From: Microbacterium sp. K24
GTDB lineage: Bacteria > Actinomycetota > Actinomycetes > Actinomycetales > Microbacteriaceae
Direction: 5' to 3'
Assembly: GCF_004794465.1 (NCBI RefSeq)
Contig: NZ_SSDJ01000124.1
Coordinates: 1-54,352 of the forward strand
DNA length: 54,352 nucleotides
Shown here piece after piece: positions 23,033 to 31,723 of the stretch. Positions within the stretch are counted from its first letter, which is position 1; each line of letters opens with the position of its first letter. The position numbers and the translations under genes were made by a program. A model generated the notes under the pieces. The model searched no databases and had not been told where the DNA came from. It saw only the letters and a program-made list of their open reading frames with translations.

Positions 23033-23689
23033 TCAATGACGGATCCGGTCCTCTTCCTCGTCGACCACGGCGGCCAGGGCCGGATCCGTCCTCGTCCGGG
23101 ATCGGTTCGCGCGGATCCGCTTGTCGAGCGATGCGGCGAGCCACGCACCGCTGAGGCCGAGGACGACCACCAGCCCGATCGTGACGAGCGCGTAGGCGCC
23201 GGACGTCACCGAGCTCTCGATCAGGAGCTTGCTCGCTCCCGGCGGGATGAGGATCAGGAGAAGCACGACGAAGGCCGCGGGGGTGCGCTCCCGCACGATC
23301 AGCCATCCGCCGAGGCTCACGAGCAGCGTGATCATGCCCTGGTCGGTGATGAACTGCCAGAAGCCGACCGGTTCGACGATGTTGCCGACGCCGCGTTCGA
23401 TGCCGATCGTGGCCCAGAGCAGCAGCGTGACGCAGGCCAGTGTCACGGCGCCGAGCCGCCTCGCACCCGATGTCGGGAAGATCGCGAACGACACGACGTA
23501 GAGACCGAGGCAGACCAGGAACTCGAAGACGTCGACCGCGGGGACATCGGTGCCCAGCACCCCCGCATAGTTCTCCGCCTGGATGAAGGCATCGAAGTTG
23601 GTGATGATGTTCAGGTAGGCCGCGAACAGCACGCCGACCATGGACGCGCCGTACCGGGCATTCCTGTCGAATCGCACTCGCGCCGCCAT
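23033..23689 (-). CDS. Polytopic membrane protein, function unknown
   Basis: 218 residues with about six hydrophobic segments (first MVGVLFAAYLNIITNF, last ALVTIGLVVVLGLSGAWLAAS) and a charged, Arg- and acid-rich C-terminal tail. No motif recognised. TAAGGT (23701-23696) ends 6 nt before the ATG, predicting a leaderless message. It is divergent from the phospholipase-like gene, with 78 bases between the starts. Confidence 0.75.
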   Translation of the reverse strand: MAARVRFDRNARYGASMVGVLFAAYLNIITNFDAFIQAENYAGVLGTDVPAVDVFEFLVCLGLYVVSFAIFPTSGARRLGAVTLACVTLLLWATIGIERGVGNIVEPVGFWQFITDQGMITLLVSLGGWLIVRERTPAAFVVLLLILIPPGASKLLIESSVTSGAYALVTIGLVVVLGLSGAWLAASLDKRIRANRSRTRTDPALAAVVDEEEDRIRH

Positions 23690-23767
23690 GATGAGACCTT
23701 AGCGAATGCCATCCGATCCCCGGGTCAGCGGCGTTGCTACTATTGCGGCACGCGATCGGAGGCGCCG

Positions 23768-25513
23768 GTGGACGAAGCGACGAGCACCCACGCGGAGGGG
23801 GAGTCCTTGCCCCAGTCGCGCCGCGACTTCCTGCGCCGGGCGGGTCTCGGCGCCGCAGGGCTCGCGATCGGCGGTTCGGCAGGCGCCGCCGTCACGGCAG
23901 CGGCCACCGCCAACCCGCCCGAGTTCGCACCGCTGCCGACGAGGACGGTTCCCGGTTTCGACCACGTCGTCGTGGTCATGTTCGAGAATCGCAGCTTCGA
24001 CAACATGCTCGGGCACCTCTACAGCGCAGACGAGAAGTCGAAGGATCAGTTCGACGGTCTCGCACAGGGCAGTTATTCGAATCCCGGGCCGGACGGCGAG
24101 GCGATCGAAGCGCACATCTACTCCGGTTCGACCGACCAGATCATGCAGTCGCCGCAGCCCGATCCCGGCGAGCACTTCCCGCATGTGAACACCCAGCTCT
24201 TCAGCACGGTCGACCCGCCGGGCAACTCCCACATCCGGCAGAACGGCCAGATGCCGCCCTTCAACACGCCGGCGACCGGAGCTGTGCCCACCAACGACGG
24301 GTTCGTGCGCGACTACATCATCAACTTCGAGCTCGACAAGGGCCGACCGCCGACGCCGGACGAGTACCGCGTGGCGATGGGCGGATTCAGTCCCGAGATG
24401 ATGCCGGTGCTCTCCACTCTCGCGCGCGAGTTCGCCGTCTACGACGCGTGGCACGCCGCGGTGCCCTCTCAGACGTTCTGCAACCGCCTGTTCTTCCACG
24501 CCTCGACGTCGCACGGCTACGTCACGAATCACGGCGGCGACGGGTACTACAAGTGGATCGACGGCCCGGCAGCGCCGACCATCTTCAACCGGCTCGAAGA
24601 GGCCGGCATCCCCTGGCGCGTCTATTACGACGGGTCTCAGCTCGTCTCGCTCACCGGCCTCCTGCATTCACCGGTGCTGCAGCGCTACTGGAAGACGAAC
24701 TTCCGCGAGATGCGTCAGTTCCACGACGACGCGCGCAACGGCGACCTCCCGGCGTACAGCTTCATCGAGCCCCGAATGGTCTTCAACCACAACGACATGC
24801 ACCCGCCGTGGGGTGAGCACGTCCGCGAGACCGACCTCGAGATCGACGGTGAGAAGGTTCCGGTGTACAACAGCGCCCTCTCCGATGTGCGCTCCGGCGA
24901 CCGGCTCGTGCAAGAGGTGTACGACGCGATCCGGACGAGCAAGTCCCGCAAAGGCTCGAACGCCATGAACACCGCCCTCGTCATCACGTTCGACGAGCAC
25001 GGCGGCACGTACGATCACGTCGCGCCCCCGCAGACGACGCCTCCCGACCGGGGCGGCCCCGGTGAGATGGGCTTCGTGTTCGATCGACTCGGCGTGCGCG
25101 TGCCGGCGATCGTGGTGAGCGCCTACACCGCCCGCGAGACGGTCATCCACGATCAGATGCACCACGGGTCGATCATCAACACCCTCTGCCGTCAGCACGG
25201 TCTGGCTCCACTCACCCTGAGGGACCAGAGCGCAAACCCGATCTTCAACGCCGTGAACCTGTCCGAGCCCCGGCAGCCGTACACCTGGCCGAAGCCGCGC
25301 GCGCTCTACATCGGACGCAATCCCGAGGAAGACGATGCGACAGCGGCCGCCGTCAAGCACAAGCACCGTCCGCTCACCGCACCGGCCGTCGGTCTCACGG
25401 GCCTGCTCCTCGCCCGGTACAACCCGGGCGCGAAGGCGCCGAAGACATACAGCGAGGCCTACGAGGCGGTGACCCGCTTCGGAAAGGGACTCTTCGGGGT
25501 CTACGACGACTGA
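23768..25513 (+). CDS. Tat-exported phosphoesterase (phospholipase C / acid phosphatase family)
   Basis: 581 residues. A twin-arginine signal (SRRDFLRRAGLGAAG, about residues 17-31) followed by a hydrophobic and Ala-rich segment predicts Tat export of a folded enzyme. The mature protein opens with FDHVVVVMFENRSFDNMLGHL, the conserved start of the phospholipase C/AcpA phosphoesterase family, with Glu and Asn as metal or catalytic residues. VITFDEHGGTYDHVAPP is the second conserved block. It probably cleaves phospholipids or phosphomonoesters outside the cell. GGAGG (23758-23762) supports the GTG start, and TACTAT at 23738-23743 may be its -10. Confidence 0.9.
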   Translation: MDEATSTHAEGESLPQSRRDFLRRAGLGAAGLAIGGSAGAAVTAAATANPPEFAPLPTRTVPGFDHVVVVMFENRSFDNMLGHLYSADEKSKDQFDGLAQGSYSNPGPDGEAIEAHIYSGSTDQIMQSPQPDPGEHFPHVNTQLFSTVDPPGNSHIRQNGQMPPFNTPATGAVPTNDGFVRDYIINFELDKGRPPTPDEYRVAMGGFSPEMMPVLSTLAREFAVYDAWHAAVPSQTFCNRLFFHASTSHGYVTNHGGDGYYKWIDGPAAPTIFNRLEEAGIPWRVYYDGSQLVSLTGLLHSPVLQRYWKTNFREMRQFHDDARNGDLPAYSFIEPRMVFNHNDMHPPWGEHVRETDLEIDGEKVPVYNSALSDVRSGDRLVQEVYDAIRTSKSRKGSNAMNTALVITFDEHGGTYDHVAPPQTTPPDRGGPGEMGFVFDRLGVRVPAIVVSAYTARETVIHDQMHHGSIINTLCRQHGLAPLTLRDQSANPIFNAVNLSEPRQPYTWPKPRALYIGRNPEEDDATAAAVKHKHRPLTAPAVGLTGLLLARYNPGAKAPKTYSEAYEAVTRFGKGLFGVYDD

Positions 25514-25519
25514 GTCGCG

Positions 25520-26596
25520 TCAGATCCGACCGCGCACCGGCGTGCGCTCGATCGCATCGCCCTCATCCGGCATCGCCATCTCCGCCCGCACGCCGAGGAG
25601 CCGCACCTCGCGCTCGGCGTCGAGCGTGGCGCCGAGCGCGAGGGCCGCATCGACGACGACCTGACGCTCGGTCGTCGGCGCCGCGAGCTTCCGCCCGAAG
25701 GTCTTCGTCTCGAACGGCGCGTACCGCACCTTGAGGTGCACCCGGATCACCGGCCTCCCCTCGGCGGCGCAGTCGTCGAACGCGAGCCCGGCGAGCTCTC
25801 GCAGCGCCTCCTCGACCTCGGCCGTGGTCGTGAGGTTCTGCTGATACGTGGTCTCCCGGCTGTGGCTGCGCGCGACCCAGGGCGTGTCGTCGACGACGCT
25901 CGGCCCGAATCCGGAACCGAGGCCGTGGTACCAGACGCCCATCTTCGGACCGAACTCCGTGACGAGTTCCTGCTCGTCGGCGTCGGCGAGCTCGCGCACG
26001 GTCGTGATGCCGTGCTCGGCAAGGCGCTTCTGCACCTTCGAGCCGACGCCCCACAGATCCCGCGTCGGCTTCGCGCCCATCACCTCGAACCAGTTCTCCG
26101 CGGTGAGCCGGAAGGTTCCCCGCGGCTTGCCGAACTCGGTCGCGATCTTCGCACGCACCTTGTTGTCGCCGATGCCGACGGAGCAGTGCAGCCCGGTCGC
26201 CTCGAGCACCGCGGCCTGCGCCTCACGGGCTGTCGCCTCCGGATCGTCGGTGATCACGCCGAGGAAGCACTCGTCCCAGCCGATCACCTCGAGCACCACG
26301 CCGGGGAGCGCCCGGAGCGCCGCCATGACCTCTGCCGACGCCGCACCGTATGCCTCGTGGTCGACCGGCAGGAAGACCGCGTTCTCCGGGGCCTTGCGGG
26401 CGGCGATCTTGAGCGGCATGCCGGAACCGATGCCGAACTCGCGAGCCTCGTACGAGGCGGTCGACACGACGGCGCGCTCGGTCGGGTCGCCGCGTCCGCC
26501 GACGATCACCGGAAGCCCGGCGAGCTCCGGACGACGCAGCACCTCGACGGCGGCGATGAACTGATCCATGTCCACGTGCAGCACCCAGTCGGCCAT
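25520..26596 (-). CDS. dinB2: Y-family DNA polymerase, DinB2 type
   Basis: 358 residues. Catalytic acids are D9 (HVDMDQF) and D108-E109 in VIGWDECFLG; the GWDE form instead of SIDE is typical of mycobacterial DinB2. The finger region, thumb (LWGVGSKVQKRLAEHGI) and little finger are complete. The steric-gate position after DQF is I14 where ordinary DinB has Phe or Tyr, and mycobacterial DinB2 has Leu there and can use ribonucleotides. No beta-clamp-binding tail is obvious. Translesion or gap-filling synthesis is the likely role. Its stop is 6 bases from the convergent phosphoesterase stop. Confidence 0.92.
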   Translation of the reverse strand: MADWVLHVDMDQFIAAVEVLRRPELAGLPVIVGGRGDPTERAVVSTASYEAREFGIGSGMPLKIAARKAPENAVFLPVDHEAYGAASAEVMAALRALPGVVLEVIGWDECFLGVITDDPEATAREAQAAVLEATGLHCSVGIGDNKVRAKIATEFGKPRGTFRLTAENWFEVMGAKPTRDLWGVGSKVQKRLAEHGITTVRELADADEQELVTEFGPKMGVWYHGLGSGFGPSVVDDTPWVARSHSRETTYQQNLTTTAEVEEALRELAGLAFDDCAAEGRPVIRVHLKVRYAPFETKTFGRKLAAPTTERQVVVDAALALGATLDAEREVRLLGVRAEMAMPDEGDAIERTPVRGRI

Positions 26597-26635
26597 GCAA
26601 CGAGTGTGGCGGCTGGTGGACCGGTTGTCACGCCG

Positions 26636-27028
26636 TCAGCTGATCGCGATGCCGATCGCCGTGCCGATGACGGCGAGAAGCGGAAGGGTGCCCTGCATCG
26701 CGGCGGCGCGGAGCTTGGTCCGGTCCGACAGCACGAGCACGAGGGCCGCGGCGACCATCATGCCGGTGCCGGCGAACACGAGGGTCAGTCCGACCGTGGC
26801 GGACCCGACGATCACGAGGCCGATGCCGAGGAGCGTCGTCAGCGCCAGGAACAGGTTGTAGAAGCCCTGGTTGAACGCCAGCTGCTTCATCGTGACGGCA
26901 TCCGCCTCGCTGGCGACGCCGAAGATCTTCCTCGTCTCGGGATCGGTCCACCGCAGCGACTCGAGCGCGAAGATGAACACGTGGAAGGCCGCAGCGGCTG
27001 CGGCGAGGACGAGACCGACGATGAGCAT
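26636..27028 (-). CDS. DUF1304 family membrane protein
   Basis: 130 residues with four hydrophobic segments. The first ends in FHVFIFALESLRWTDPETRKIFG, the DUF1304 signature with a conserved Glu and Arg at the membrane edge, followed by NQGFYNLFLA. Function is unknown. It lies 27 nt from the CPBP gene in the same direction, so they may be co-transcribed. GAGAAT ends 6 nt before the ATG but is a weak -10. Confidence 0.85.
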   Translation of the reverse strand: MLIVGLVLAAAAAAFHVFIFALESLRWTDPETRKIFGVASEADAVTMKQLAFNQGFYNLFLALTTLLGIGLVIVGSATVGLTLVFAGTGMMVAAALVLVLSDRTKLRAAAMQGTLPLLAVIGTAIGIAIS

Positions 27029-27054
27029 GGGCCGATTCTCTCAGAACAGACGTG

Positions 27055-27888
27055 TCAGACGAGGAAGATCGGCAGAAGCCCGGGATTGTGCGCGTGCACG
27101 AGGACGGCGAACACCACGGCATCGAACAGCAGGTGCACGGTCACCACGTATGCGAGGGAGTGTGTCCGCAGGAAGATGAATCCCTGCAGCAGGGCGAAGG
27201 GAATCGTGAGCAGCGGCCCCCATTCCCGGTACCCGAGCTCCCACAGGAACGAGACGAACACGATCGCCTGCAGCACGTTGGCGACCATGTCGGGGAAGTG
27301 CCGGCGGAGCAGGGCGAACACGGTGCAGATGAAGAACAGCTCATCCCAGATGCCGACCGCGCCGACGCCCACGAACAGACGCGCGATCAGCTCCGGCGAA
27401 TCGACGACCGGCCAGTTCTGGTACACGCCGCTGGTGATGAAGTAGAACGGCAGGATCAGCCAGCCGAGCACGAGCACCGCGACCAGCCACCCCCACTGGA
27501 GACGCCCCCACCGCTTGCGGGTGCGCCACGGGAAGCTGATGGCGCGGTCGCGGTAGACGAAGCGGGAGATCACGTAGGGCACGACGACCGCGCCGCCGAG
27601 CGCCAGCGTGAATCGCAGCATGGCGAGGTTGTCGAGTTCGGCCGCCAGGGGGATGATGCTGACGATCAAGAGGCCGATCGCGATCAGCGAGAGGTCCCGG
27701 GTCAGCGAGGGCTCGGATGCGGTGACCCTCCCCCGCTCCACCAGCCATGCGGCGCCGATGCCGAGCGCGAGCAGCACCCATCCGAGCCAGGGGATCTCGA
27801 GCACGAAGAACGCGGGAGCCGCCGCGCAGACCAGGATCGCCGGGGCGATGCCCATCTGCAGCGACGTGCGGCTCGCCGTCTCGGTCAT
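27055..27888 (-). CDS. CPBP-family membrane protein with altered protease motifs
   Basis: 277 residues with about eight hydrophobic segments. The region IWDELFFICTVFALLRR (180-196) aligns with the EExxxR motif of CPBP glutamic intramembrane proteases, but reads D182-E183 and lacks the Arg. The FxxxH motif appears as FVSFLWELG with no His. The third motif keeps H252 and has D256 (HLLFDAV) instead of Asn. Some catalytic residues are therefore missing, and the protein may be non-proteolytic. Its ATG overlaps the trmB stop (ATGA), suggesting coupled expression. Confidence 0.78.
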   Translation of the reverse strand: MTETASRTSLQMGIAPAILVCAAAPAFFVLEIPWLGWVLLALGIGAAWLVERGRVTASEPSLTRDLSLIAIGLLIVSIIPLAAELDNLAMLRFTLALGGAVVVPYVISRFVYRDRAISFPWRTRKRWGRLQWGWLVAVLVLGWLILPFYFITSGVYQNWPVVDSPELIARLFVGVGAVGIWDELFFICTVFALLRRHFPDMVANVLQAIVFVSFLWELGYREWGPLLTIPFALLQGFIFLRTHSLAYVVTVHLLFDAVVFAVLVHAHNPGLLPIFLV

Positions 27889-28610
27889 GGGCGGTCCCGG
27901 CGTCGGTAGACGAGGTCGCGGATATCGCGGCCCTTCGCGATGCCCTTGCGCTCGAACGCCGTCATCACTCGGCCGTCGAAGCGCTCGGCCCACTCCCCCT
28001 CGAACACCCGCTCGAACAGCGGATCGGCATCGAGCACGTCGCGCATCTGCAGGGCGTAGTCCTCCCAGTCGGTCGCGAGCCGGAGGAGCCCGCCGTCACG
28101 CAGCGCGCGCGCCGCGGTGTCGCCGAAGCCGGCCCGTACGAGACGCCGCTTCGTGTGCTTCTTCTTGTGCCAGGGGTCGGGGAAGAAGATCCACACCTCG
28201 CGGGCCGCGCCCTCCGGCAGGAACGACGCCAGCACCTCCGGGGCGTTCGCCTCGACGACGCGGAGGTTGCGCGCGCCCTCGCGGTCGGCGTCGAGCATGG
28301 TGCGGGCGAGCCCGGCGCGGAAGACCTCGACGGCGAGGAAGTCGTCCGCCGGACGAGCGGATGCCGCTGCGACGATCGCATGCCCCTGCCCCGAGCCGAT
28401 CTCGATGTACAGATCGGCGTCGCGGCCGTACTCCGCCGCAGGATCCAGGCGCGCCTCCGGATGCACCGACGTCCACGCCACGTCACGCGGGACATCGAGC
28501 AGATAGTGCGGGGCGAGCTCGATGAAGGCGCGGTCCTGCGCCTCGGACATCCGGCCGCTCCGGCGCACGAAGGACACCGGCTCATCACGGAAGGTGCGGG
28601 GTTCGGGCAT
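27885..28610 (-). CDS. trmB: tRNA (guanine-N7-)-methyltransferase
   Basis: This 241-residue SAM-dependent enzyme forms m7G46 in tRNA. The SAM-binding motif LYIEIGSGQGHAIVAAA and the family signature IFFPDPWHKKKHTKRRLV are both intact, and the C-terminal TAFERKG motif is present. TACCCT (28622-28617) ends 6 nt before the ATG, which chooses this start over longer forms and predicts a leaderless mRNA. The CPBP gene follows with an ATGA overlap. Confidence 0.96.
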   Translation of the reverse strand: MPEPRTFRDEPVSFVRRSGRMSEAQDRAFIELAPHYLLDVPRDVAWTSVHPEARLDPAAEYGRDADLYIEIGSGQGHAIVAAASARPADDFLAVEVFRAGLARTMLDADREGARNLRVVEANAPEVLASFLPEGAAREVWIFFPDPWHKKKHTKRRLVRAGFGDTAARALRDGGLLRLATDWEDYALQMRDVLDADPLFERVFEGEWAERFDGRVMTAFERKGIAKGRDIRDLVYRRRDRP

Positions 28611-28633
28611 CTTCCCAGGGTAGTCGTCGGGAC

Positions 28634-29473
28634 TCAGCGCGCCGGTTCGGTCACGAAGTCGATGAGCTCCTCGACTCGTCCGAGCAGCGCCGGCTCCAGG
28701 TCGCGGTAGGTCGTCACCTTCGAGAGGATGTGCTGCCACGCCCGTCCGGTGTCGGCCGTCGTCTCATGGGGCCAGCCGAACGCCCGGCAGATGCCGGTCT
28801 TCCAATCGGTGCCGCGCGGGATCTCCGGCCACTTCACGATGCCGAGGGCCCGCGGTGTGACGCACTGCCACACGTCGACGAACGGATGCCCGACGATGCG
28901 GAGGTGGCGGCCGTGCGGACCTCGGGCGACGGCATCCGCGATGCGCGACTCCTTCGAGCCGGGCACGAGGTGGTCGACGAGCACCCCGTAGCGGCGACTC
29001 GCGCTCGGCGGCTCCGCGGCGAGCAGCTCGTCGAGCAGGTCGATGCCCTGCAGGAACTCGACGACCACGCCCTCGACGCGCAGATCCGCGCCCCAGACCT
29101 TCTCGACGAGCTCGGCATCGTGCTTGCCCTCGACGAGGATGCGGCTGGGCAGCGCGACGCGTGCGCGCTGATCGGCCACGACGAAGGACCCGGATGCCGT
29201 GCGTCGCGGTCCCTGCTCCTTGGCGGCGGGCACGACGAGACGCACCGGGGCGCCGTCGATGAGGAAGCCGCCCCCCAGCGGGAACAGGCGCTTGCGGCCG
29301 AGGCGGTCCTCGAGCTCGACGTTCCCGCCCTGCACCCGGGTGACGGCACCGCAGTAGCCGTCGTCCGCGACCTCCACGACGAGATCGGTCTCGGCGGGCA
29401 CCTGCGGCACCTTCTTCGCTCCGCGGTCGCGCCAGCCCGACGCCAGCACGTCCGATCCGTACCTGTCATCCAT
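28634..29473 (-). CDS. DUF3097 family protein
   Basis: 279 residues, widespread in Actinobacteria and uncharacterised. N-terminal SH3-like beta-rich domain (about residues 25-85, YCGAVTRVQGGNVELEDR). A Toprim-like part follows: ILVEGKHDAELVEKVWG (about 112-128), where a Glu sits as in primase and topoisomerase active sites, then LVDHLVPGSKESRIA. The C-terminal region VGHPFVDVWQCVTPRALG is highly characteristic. Nucleic-acid processing is a guess. TACGCT 7 nt before the ATG predicts a leaderless message. Confidence 0.85.
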   Translation of the reverse strand: MDDRYGSDVLASGWRDRGAKKVPQVPAETDLVVEVADDGYCGAVTRVQGGNVELEDRLGRKRLFPLGGGFLIDGAPVRLVVPAAKEQGPRRTASGSFVVADQRARVALPSRILVEGKHDAELVEKVWGADLRVEGVVVEFLQGIDLLDELLAAEPPSASRRYGVLVDHLVPGSKESRIADAVARGPHGRHLRIVGHPFVDVWQCVTPRALGIVKWPEIPRGTDWKTGICRAFGWPHETTADTGRAWQHILSKVTTYRDLEPALLGRVEELIDFVTEPAR

Positions 29474-29551
29474 GCCTTCCAGCGTATGTGTCTCCGCTGA
29501 TGGCGAACGGAGATCAGCCGTCGAGTGCTGTCGCGTGTCGGCCTCTGTGCA

Positions 29552-29557
29552 TAGACT
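29552..29557 (+). promoter_or_regulatory. Putative -10 of the TPM-pspA unit
   Basis: TAGACT fits TANNNT and would start the mRNA near 29564, giving a leader of about 32 nt that contains GGAGGGA (29584-29590) before the ATG. No clear -35 is seen, which is common here. PspA probably shares this promoter because the next gene begins only 59 nt after the TPM gene ends. Confidence 0.4.
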
Positions 29558-29595
29558 CGTGACATGGGGCTCGGCTGCCGGTCGGAGGGAACAGC

Positions 29596-31665
29596 ATGAC
29601 GAAACGGTGGCTCACGCTGGCCGCGCTGGCCGTGGCCGCCGTCGCCGGAGCCTTCTCCGCTTCCGCGGCCTCCGCCACCGATCCGGTCACTCTCGATTCC
29701 GGGTATGTCACCGACGACGCCGGCGTGCTGAGCGCCGCTGAAGAGGCCGACGTCGAGGCCCGGCTGACAGAGCTCAGCGAGAACTCGAACGCCGACCTGT
29801 TCGTCGTGCTCGTCGATGACTTCTCCTCCCCCTCCGACAACGCCCAATGGGCCGACACGGTCGCCGAGGCCAACAACCTCGGATCCGAGCAGTACCTGCT
29901 GGCGATCGCCGTCGAAGGACGGAGCTTCTACATCTCCGCCGCCCCCGACGGCCCCTTGAGCGACGCGAAGCTCGACGACGTCGAGAACAAGATGGTGCCG
30001 CTCGCCTCGCAGGACGACTGGGTCGGCACGATCACCCTCGCGGCCGATGAGATCCAGGGCGACGGTGGTGCCGGGGCTCTCCGGGTGGCTCTCATCGTCG
30101 GCGCGATCGTCGTCGTGGGCCTGCTGGTCTGGCTCGTCATCGCCCTCGTCCGACGCTCTCGACGCAATGCCGAGATCCGCAGGCGCGGCGCCATGCCCGA
30201 GAACCCCGACCCGAACGATCCGTTCTCCACTCTCACCGACGAGCAGGTCGAGACCCAAGCCGGCGTCGCCCTCGTGCAGGCAGACGATGCGATCACCTCG
30301 AGCAAGGAGGAACTCGGGTTCGCGGTCGCCCAGTTCGGCGAAGGCGCCACGGCCGAGTTCACGCGTGCGGTCGATGCGGCGAAGGCCAAGATGTCCGAGG
30401 CCTTCGACCTCAAGCAGAAGCTCGACGACGAGATCGAGGACACCATCCACGATCGCCGCGCCTGGCACATCCGCATCATCCAGCTCGCCGACGAGATCGA
30501 CGACGTGCTCGACGAGAACACCGAGGCGTTCGACGCGCTGCGCAAGCTCGAGCAGAACGCTCCGCAGGAACTCGAACGCGTGCGCGGCGAGCGGGGCGCG
30601 CTCTCCCCCGTCCTCGCGGCGGCGGCGCCCGCCCTGGCGACCCTGTCCACCACGTACGACGCGGCCGCGCTCAGCACCGTCGCCGACAACCCGGCTCAGG
30701 CGCAGGAGCGCGCGGCCCTCGCCGACCGTTCCATCGAGGCCGCAGCGCAGGCGATCGCTGCCGGACGGTCCGGCGAAGCGGCATTCGCGATCCGCACCGC
30801 CGAGCAGTCGGTCGCGCAGTCCGCGCAGCTCGCCCAGGCCATCACGGCGCTCGGACAGGAGCTCGCGACCATCGAGACGCAGGCGCAGGCCCTGATCGCC
30901 GAGCTGCAGGGTGATCTGGCGGCTGCGCAGCAGCTTCCCGACACCGGCGGCACGATCGCGGCAGCGGCGTCCGCCACCGCACAGCAGCTCCAGGTGGCGC
31001 AGACGCAGCTCACCACGGTGCCGCGCAACCCGCAGAGCGCTCTCGATACCCTGACCGCGGCGAACGCCCAGATCGATGCCGCGCTCGCGCAGGGACGCGA
31101 GACGGTGGAACGTGCACGTCGAGTGCAGCAGATGCTCGACCAGACCCTCACGCAGGCAGCCTCCGAGATCCGCGCAGCCCGCGAGTACATCGAGACCCGG
31201 CGCGGAACGGTCGGCTCCACGGCGCGAACGAGGCTCGCCGCAGCCGAAGCCAGCCTCACGCAGGCTCAGAGTCTCCGTGCGACCGATGCGGATGCCGCGC
31301 TGGCCGAGGCGAACCGCGCGGTCGAACTCGTTCGGCAGGCCACATACTCCGCGCAGTCGGACGTGCAGTCCTACAGCAACCAGGACAACTACCAGGACAA
31401 CAGCTGGGGCGGCGGGCTGTTCGGCGGCTCCGGCTCCTCGTCGGGCGGCTCGGGACTCGGCGGCGACATCCTCGGTGGCATCATCGGCGGCCTCCTCTCG
31501 GGTGGGGGCGGCGGTGGCGGCTCCTCTCGCAGCAGCAGCTGGCGGTCCGGCGGGGGCGGCGGCTACCGCAGCTCCGGCTTCGGCGGCGGCTCGCGGAGCA
31601 GCTCGCGCAGCAGCTCCCGCAGCAGCAGCGGTCGCAGTGGACGATCCGGAGGTAGGCGCTTCTGA
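29596..31665 (+). CDS. TPM-domain membrane protein with long coiled coil and Ser/Arg/Gly tail
   Basis: 689 residues. Order: signal peptide (1-27), TPM domain (about 35-155, starting YVTDDAGVLSAAEEADVE), one membrane helix (about 163-185, VALIVGAIVVVGLLVWLVIA), a basic stop-transfer segment, a mostly helical region of about 400 residues rich in Ala, Gln and Glu, and a low-complexity tail (594-689) of Gly/Ser then SSSRSSSRSSS and RSGRSGGRRF. The topology would put TPM outside and the coiled coil plus tail inside. TPM proteins act in envelope and photosystem maintenance, some as phosphatases. It lies directly upstream of pspA, so a role in membrane stress is inferred. Confidence 0.88.
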   Translation: MTKRWLTLAALAVAAVAGAFSASAASATDPVTLDSGYVTDDAGVLSAAEEADVEARLTELSENSNADLFVVLVDDFSSPSDNAQWADTVAEANNLGSEQYLLAIAVEGRSFYISAAPDGPLSDAKLDDVENKMVPLASQDDWVGTITLAADEIQGDGGAGALRVALIVGAIVVVGLLVWLVIALVRRSRRNAEIRRRGAMPENPDPNDPFSTLTDEQVETQAGVALVQADDAITSSKEELGFAVAQFGEGATAEFTRAVDAAKAKMSEAFDLKQKLDDEIEDTIHDRRAWHIRIIQLADEIDDVLDENTEAFDALRKLEQNAPQELERVRGERGALSPVLAAAAPALATLSTTYDAAALSTVADNPAQAQERAALADRSIEAAAQAIAAGRSGEAAFAIRTAEQSVAQSAQLAQAITALGQELATIETQAQALIAELQGDLAAAQQLPDTGGTIAAAASATAQQLQVAQTQLTTVPRNPQSALDTLTAANAQIDAALAQGRETVERARRVQQMLDQTLTQAASEIRAAREYIETRRGTVGSTARTRLAAAEASLTQAQSLRATDADAALAEANRAVELVRQATYSAQSDVQSYSNQDNYQDNSWGGGLFGGSGSSSGGSGLGGDILGGIIGGLLSGGGGGGGSSRSSSWRSGGGGGYRSSGFGGGSRSSSRSSSRSSSGRSGRSGGRRF

Positions 31666-31723
31666 TCCGCACATCGACATGTACCCCAGGCTCACGATTC
31701 CGTCCCTCTGAAAGGAACCACGC

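Noticed and set aside
31490..31665. Tandem-repeat or CRISPR-like pattern
   Set aside because: Repetition is codon-level (Gly/Ser/Arg) within the TPM protein tail; there are no spacers or conserved repeat units.
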